From: CAYRAV01 sp964422365
GTDB taxonomy: Bacteria > Bacillota > Clostridia > Lachnospirales > Lachnospiraceae
Direction of reading: 5' to 3'
Length of the DNA: 17,211 nt
Assembly (NCBI GenBank): GCA_964422365.1
Contig: CAYRAV010000070.1
Location: forward strand, 1-17,211
Part shown: positions 14,864 to 17,211 of the stretch, piece after piece
Numbering within the stretch: the first letter of the stretch is position 1
Layout: each line of letters opens with the position of its first letter
Notes under the pieces: generated by a model
The model's input: the letters and a program-made list of their open reading frames with translations, nothing else
Database searches by the model: none
What the model was told of the DNA's origin: nothing
Program-made: the position numbers and the translations under genes

Positions 14864-15051
14864 CGTAACAGTTCAGCCATGCAGGAACAATTGTGCAATA
14901 TGCACATGGGAGCTTACTCAATAAGGGCATATTGTACCATTGTTTCTATAGGGCGGGATGCCCCACATGAATAATTTACCAGTCAAGATATAAATTTTTG
15001 TAATTATAGTACATTCTGAGAAATTATGAATGGCATGGCTGAACTGTTACG
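14864..15051 (+). mobile_element. Intact family-1 short inverted-repeat element, copy B
   Basis: The terminal repeats are CGTAACAGTTCAGCCATGC (14864-14882) and its exact inverse (15033-15051), 19 bp perfect. The body aligns end to end with copy A (9284-9470), with scattered substitutions and a few single-base gaps, mainly in the middle. The inner hairpin is slightly degraded (CAATTGTGCAATATGC against GCATATTGTACCATTG). Flanks TTCTATC (14858-14864) and TTTTGTC (15052-15058) agree at 5 of 7 positions, compatible with an eroded 7-bp target duplication. It lies just upstream of the CgeB-like gene's start, facing away from it. Confidence 0.75.
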
Positions 15052-15463
15052 TTTTGTCAGCTTACAAGGGGCAGTTAAATCAGATTCTATATATTATAAA
15101 TGGTAATCCTATCAGATTTGTTTTTATTACACATAAAATAGTATAGTGAAATATAGGAAATTCGTCAATGAAAATGGTGCAATTTAAAGATGCAAATACG
15201 TGGTATATAGGAGTGAAGGTTATATTTTTTCACTTATAACAATTGTTTTGTGCATAGAAGCATATAGTTAAATTGTAATGTTTTTAAACAGAAATACTGT
15301 ATGGCAATTGTGTATCTTATATTTATAAGGCATACATATAATGAAATTGATAGGAAGCGGTAAAATGAATTTTATCAAATTATTATTGAAAATAGTATTC
15401 AGTTTGAGATTAAATATGCCGATAACATAAAAGAACTGTAGTTGTAATTGGTTTTGACCATAT
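15052..15463. other. AT-rich intergenic stretch, nothing firmly recognised
   Basis: No gene-sized open frame or RNA gene was found. A 21-codon frame (15365-15430, MNFIKLLLKIVFSL...) has AGGAAG upstream but is too short to claim. Confidence 0.5.
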
Positions 15464-15498
15464 GTTACAGCTCAACTCTGCACAAATGGTTGTGTAAT
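15464..15498 (+). repeat. Solo left end of a family-1 repeat
   Basis: The 35 bases starting GTTACAGCTCAACTCTGC match the left end of copy A without gaps at 25 of 35 positions. They include the start of the inner hairpin (TTGTGTAAT against TTGTGCAAT). No right half was found downstream, so this is a truncated remnant. Confidence 0.4.
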
Positions 15499-15582
15499 GA
15501 TAATGTAGAAGAAATTTTATATTAAGTTGTAACTATAGTAAATATCCCAAAGAATATGACATATAGAGTCAGATGCAAACAG

Positions 15583-15628
15583 TTCCGCGTTATTAAAGGC
15601 ATGCAGAGAGGGCTCGTTGTTCGCGGAA
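15583..15628 (+). promoter_or_regulatory. GC-rich hairpin in the leader of the AIM24-family gene
   Basis: TTCCGCG (15583-15589) and CGCGGAA (15622-15628) form a perfect 7-bp, GC-rich stem enclosing a 32-nt loop that contains GAGGGCTC. It stands out from the AT-rich surroundings, ends 34 nt before the ATG, and leaves the ribosome binding site (AGAGAGGAA) free. It could be a cis-regulatory or mRNA-stabilising element. It does not match a riboswitch I know, and the tail TAAAAAAT is not a terminator. Confidence 0.4.
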
Positions 15629-15662
15629 TAAAAAATAATCAAAAAGAGAGGAACAAAAGAAA

Positions 15663-16421
15663 ATGGTAAAATTTAATCAATTATTTAATAATCCCAATAT
15701 GAAAGTGGTTGCACAAAAAGGACCTGTTAAAATTTTTGAACATGAAAAGGATATGAGTGTGGACATTGGTTCTGCAACAACAATGTATTTTGCAGCACAG
15801 ATGAATGTAAGAAAAAGGCAAGCATTTATGGAACTGAATAATAGTGGTTATGTTATAAGTGCAGGAGCAATGCAGTGGACTGCAGGTGATGTAAAGATGA
15901 CATCAAATGTAAAAGGTGTAGGAGATTTTGTAGGAAAAATGTTTTCTGGAAAGGTAACAGGAGAATCAGCAATTAAGCCTAAATATGTTGGAACAGGCTG
16001 TTTAATGTTAGAGCCTACATACCGATATTTATTGTTAGAAAATCCTGCTGACTGGGGAGGTGCTATGGTAATTGATGATGGTATGTTCTTGGCATGTGAG
16101 GATACGATTAACCATAAAGTTGTGGCACGAAGCAACTTGTCCTCAGCAGTATTAGGAGGCGAAGGACTGTTCAACTTGTGTTTAGAAGGAAATGGAATTG
16201 TGGTATTAGAAAGTAAGGTTCCAAGAGAAGAATTAATAGAAGTAGATTTGGAAAATGATGAGATTCGAATTGATGGTAACTTTGCAGTAGCATGGTCGAA
16301 TACATTACAATTTACAGTTGAGAAGTCTTCTAAAAGTTTAGTGGCATCTGGTGTATCAGGAGAAGGCTTTGTCAATGTGTATAGAGGAACCGGAAGAGTT
16401 TTAATGGCACCTGTGTTATAA
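15663..16421 (+). CDS. AIM24 family protein
   Basis: The 252-residue product is almost entirely beta-strand and glycine-rich, with KPKYVGTGCLMLEPTYRYLLLEN, EGLFNLCLEGNGIVVLES and the C-terminal GFVNVYRGTGRVLMAPVL. These are characteristic of the AIM24/TIGR00266 family (PF01987 in my recollection). Bacterial members have no established biochemical role. The yeast namesake affects mitochondrial inner-membrane organisation. No signal peptide or membrane helix is present. ATG 15663 follows AGAGAGGAA at good spacing. The gene has its own leader hairpin and a strong terminator, so it is probably monocistronic. Confidence 0.88.
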   Translation: MVKFNQLFNNPNMKVVAQKGPVKIFEHEKDMSVDIGSATTMYFAAQMNVRKRQAFMELNNSGYVISAGAMQWTAGDVKMTSNVKGVGDFVGKMFSGKVTGESAIKPKYVGTGCLMLEPTYRYLLLENPADWGGAMVIDDGMFLACEDTINHKVVARSNLSSAVLGGEGLFNLCLEGNGIVVLESKVPREELIEVDLENDEIRIDGNFAVAWSNTLQFTVEKSSKSLVASGVSGEGFVNVYRGTGRVLMAPVL

Positions 16422-16450
16422 TTTGGATATTAGAATAGTTATGGAATAGA

Positions 16451-16490
16451 AGCTGTCATACCAGAAATTAACAGTATGACAGCTGTTTTT
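16451..16490 (+). terminator. Rho-independent terminator of the AIM24-family gene
   Basis: AGCTGTCATAC (16451-16461) and GTATGACAGCT (16474-16484) form a perfect 11-bp stem with a 12-nt loop, followed by GTTTTTGT. It lies 30 bp after the stop. Confidence 0.92.
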
Positions 16491-16517
16491 GTATTATAGG
16501 TTCAGATACACAGAGCG

Positions 16518-16542
16518 TTGTAATAAGTTTTCAAACAGAGTG
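16518..16542 (-). repeat. Possible tiny family-2 end remnant
   Basis: Read in reverse, this contains TGTTTGAAAA followed by TTACAA, matching the left end of the family-2 element (TGTTTGAAAATTTGCTTGTTACAA) with a short gap. It is short and could be chance. Confidence 0.25.
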
Positions 16543-16568
16543 AAAGAAAAAGTTAATACAAATACCTA

Positions 16569-16598
16569 TTGTTCATCATTTGTGTTTGGGACTATAAA
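16569..16598 (+). promoter_or_regulatory. Candidate promoter of the DNA glycosylase gene
   Basis: TTGTTC (16569-16574), an 18-bp spacer and TATAAA (16593-16598) lie about 70 bp before the start codon. The match is moderate in an AT-rich region. Confidence 0.35.
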
Positions 16599-16669
16599 AT
16601 ATGAGTGAGTTTGTGTTTGATAGTTCGATGTAAAATATGAAAAATGGAAGAAGTGGAGTGAAATGAATT

Positions 16670-17176
16670 ATGCCATATGAAGAGCATACCTTTTTGCCGG
16701 TATATGATGAACATTCAAAAATACTAATATTAGGAAGTTTTCCTTCTGTAAAATCAAGAGAGGCTGGATTTTATTATTCTCATCCACAAAACAGATTTTG
16801 GAAAGTAATTGCAGAACTGACAGAGGAGTGCACACCAGCGACAGTAGAAGAAAAAAAGAAGATGCTGCTAAAACATAAGATAGCAATATGGGATGTAATA
16901 AAAAATTGTGAAATCACTGGTTCTAGTGACAGCAGCATAAAAAAAGTAGTTCCGGCAGATATAGGAAGTATTTTGAAAAAAAGTAACATAGAGAAAATAT
17001 ATGCAAATGGAGGGAAAGCATATGAGTTATATATGAAGTATATTTATAAAGATACAAAAAAGGATATTATTAAGCTTCCATCTACCAGTCCGGCAAATGC
17101 AGCATACTCGTTAGAGCGGTTATTGGAAATATGGAAGGTGGAAATTTCAAATATACTCCAGGGGGAAACAAAATGA
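16670..17176 (+). CDS. DNA-deoxyinosine (hypoxanthine) glycosylase, UDG superfamily family 6
   Basis: This type of enzyme removes hypoxanthine arising from adenine deamination, starting base-excision repair. The 168-residue product has the superfamily's first motif in the family-6 form, ILGSFPSVKSREAGFYYSHPQNRFW (residues 20-44), with the catalytic-site Asn in HPQNRFW, and the second motif LPSTSPANAAYS near the C-terminus. A Mug/family-2 enzyme would show a GINPG motif instead, and family-1 UDG GQDPYH. ATG 16670 is preceded by GGAG 11 nt upstream, a little far. The stop overlaps the next start by 4 bp (ATGA), implying translational coupling to the downstream glycosyltransferase. Confidence 0.85.
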   Translation: MPYEEHTFLPVYDEHSKILILGSFPSVKSREAGFYYSHPQNRFWKVIAELTEECTPATVEEKKKMLLKHKIAIWDVIKNCEITGSSDSSIKKVVPADIGSILKKSNIEKIYANGGKAYELYMKYIYKDTKKDIIKLPSTSPANAAYSLERLLEIWKVEISNILQGETK

Positions 17177-17211
17177 AAAAAATAGGAATTGTAATATGCA
17201 ATTATAATAAA
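17173..17211 (+). CDS. Partial gene, probable family-2 glycosyltransferase N-terminus
   Basis: Only 13 codons are in the window: MKKIGIVICNYNK. The hydrophobic strand followed by C-N-Y-N is the usual opening of GT-A fold family-2 glycosyltransferases (typically VVICTYNR). The ATG overlaps the stop of the glycosylase gene and sits behind a GGGGG run. The product call rests on very few residues. Confidence 0.5.
   Translation, partial: MKKIGIVICNYNK

Noticed and set aside
15365..15430. 21-codon hydrophobic frame MNFIKLLLKIVFSL... with AGGAAG upstream
   Set aside because: It is too short to distinguish from chance in AT-rich DNA; no clear promoter with correct spacing was found.
15848..16375. 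175-codon minus-strand frame within the AIM24-family gene
   Set aside because: It is antisense to a well-supported gene, with low-complexity Ser/Thr/Pro content typical of a shadow.
1..17211. Search for CRISPR arrays, tRNA/rRNA genes, phage, defence or toxin-antitoxin modules
   Set aside because: No spaced direct repeats, tRNA-like cloverleaf, rRNA segment or recognisable defence protein was seen by eye. A tRNAscan or Infernal run would settle small RNAs.

Overview
The window reads as chromosomal DNA of a low-GC, endospore-forming Firmicute, most likely class Clostridia and possibly Lachnospiraceae. The evidence is AT-rich codon usage, GGAGG-type ribosome binding sites, frequent TTG/GTG starts, and the sporulation/germination pair gpr and spoIIP. 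The PdxS sequence also looks clostridial rather than Bacillus-like. The family-level placement comes from memory of these proteins, not from a search.

Layout, left to right. Positions 1-310 hold a decayed repeat, a palindrome and a structured leader. They are followed by pdxS-pdxT (PLP synthase, zero-gap operon) and a terminator. An 830-bp gap then carries a repeat remnant, a possible 52-residue small gene and the pyk promoter. Next come pyk (pyruvate kinase) and prfC (release factor 3), separated by a terminator. prfC converges on rpsT (S20, minus strand), and the two share a bidirectional terminator. After a 560-bp gap with nested repeats come gpr and spoIIP, then a gap with an intact short repeat. 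The next three genes are a histidine-phosphatase-like gene, rlmH and a membrane acyltransferase (plus strand). fabF and a CgeB-like glycosyltransferase follow on the minus strand, converging with the acyltransferase. An 870-bp gap carries a second intact repeat. The window ends with an AIM24-family gene, a family-6 (hypoxanthine) DNA glycosylase and the first codons of a likely family-2 glycosyltransferase.

The genes are mostly core functions (cofactor, glycolysis, translation, fatty acid synthesis) with a short sporulation unit. I see no phage, CRISPR, toxin-antitoxin, defence or secondary-metabolite cluster. The less ordinary content is between genes. A 186-188-bp non-autonomous repeat (family 1) has 18-19-bp perfect terminal inverted repeats and a candidate 7-bp target duplication. 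It has two intact and at least four decayed copies here. A second repeat (family 2) has 13-bp terminal inverted repeats. One family-2 copy sits inside a family-1 copy, and another sits in the loop of a terminator between convergent genes. Several leaders (pdxS, pyk, rpsT, AIM24) carry hairpins or inverted repeats that are candidate regulatory elements.
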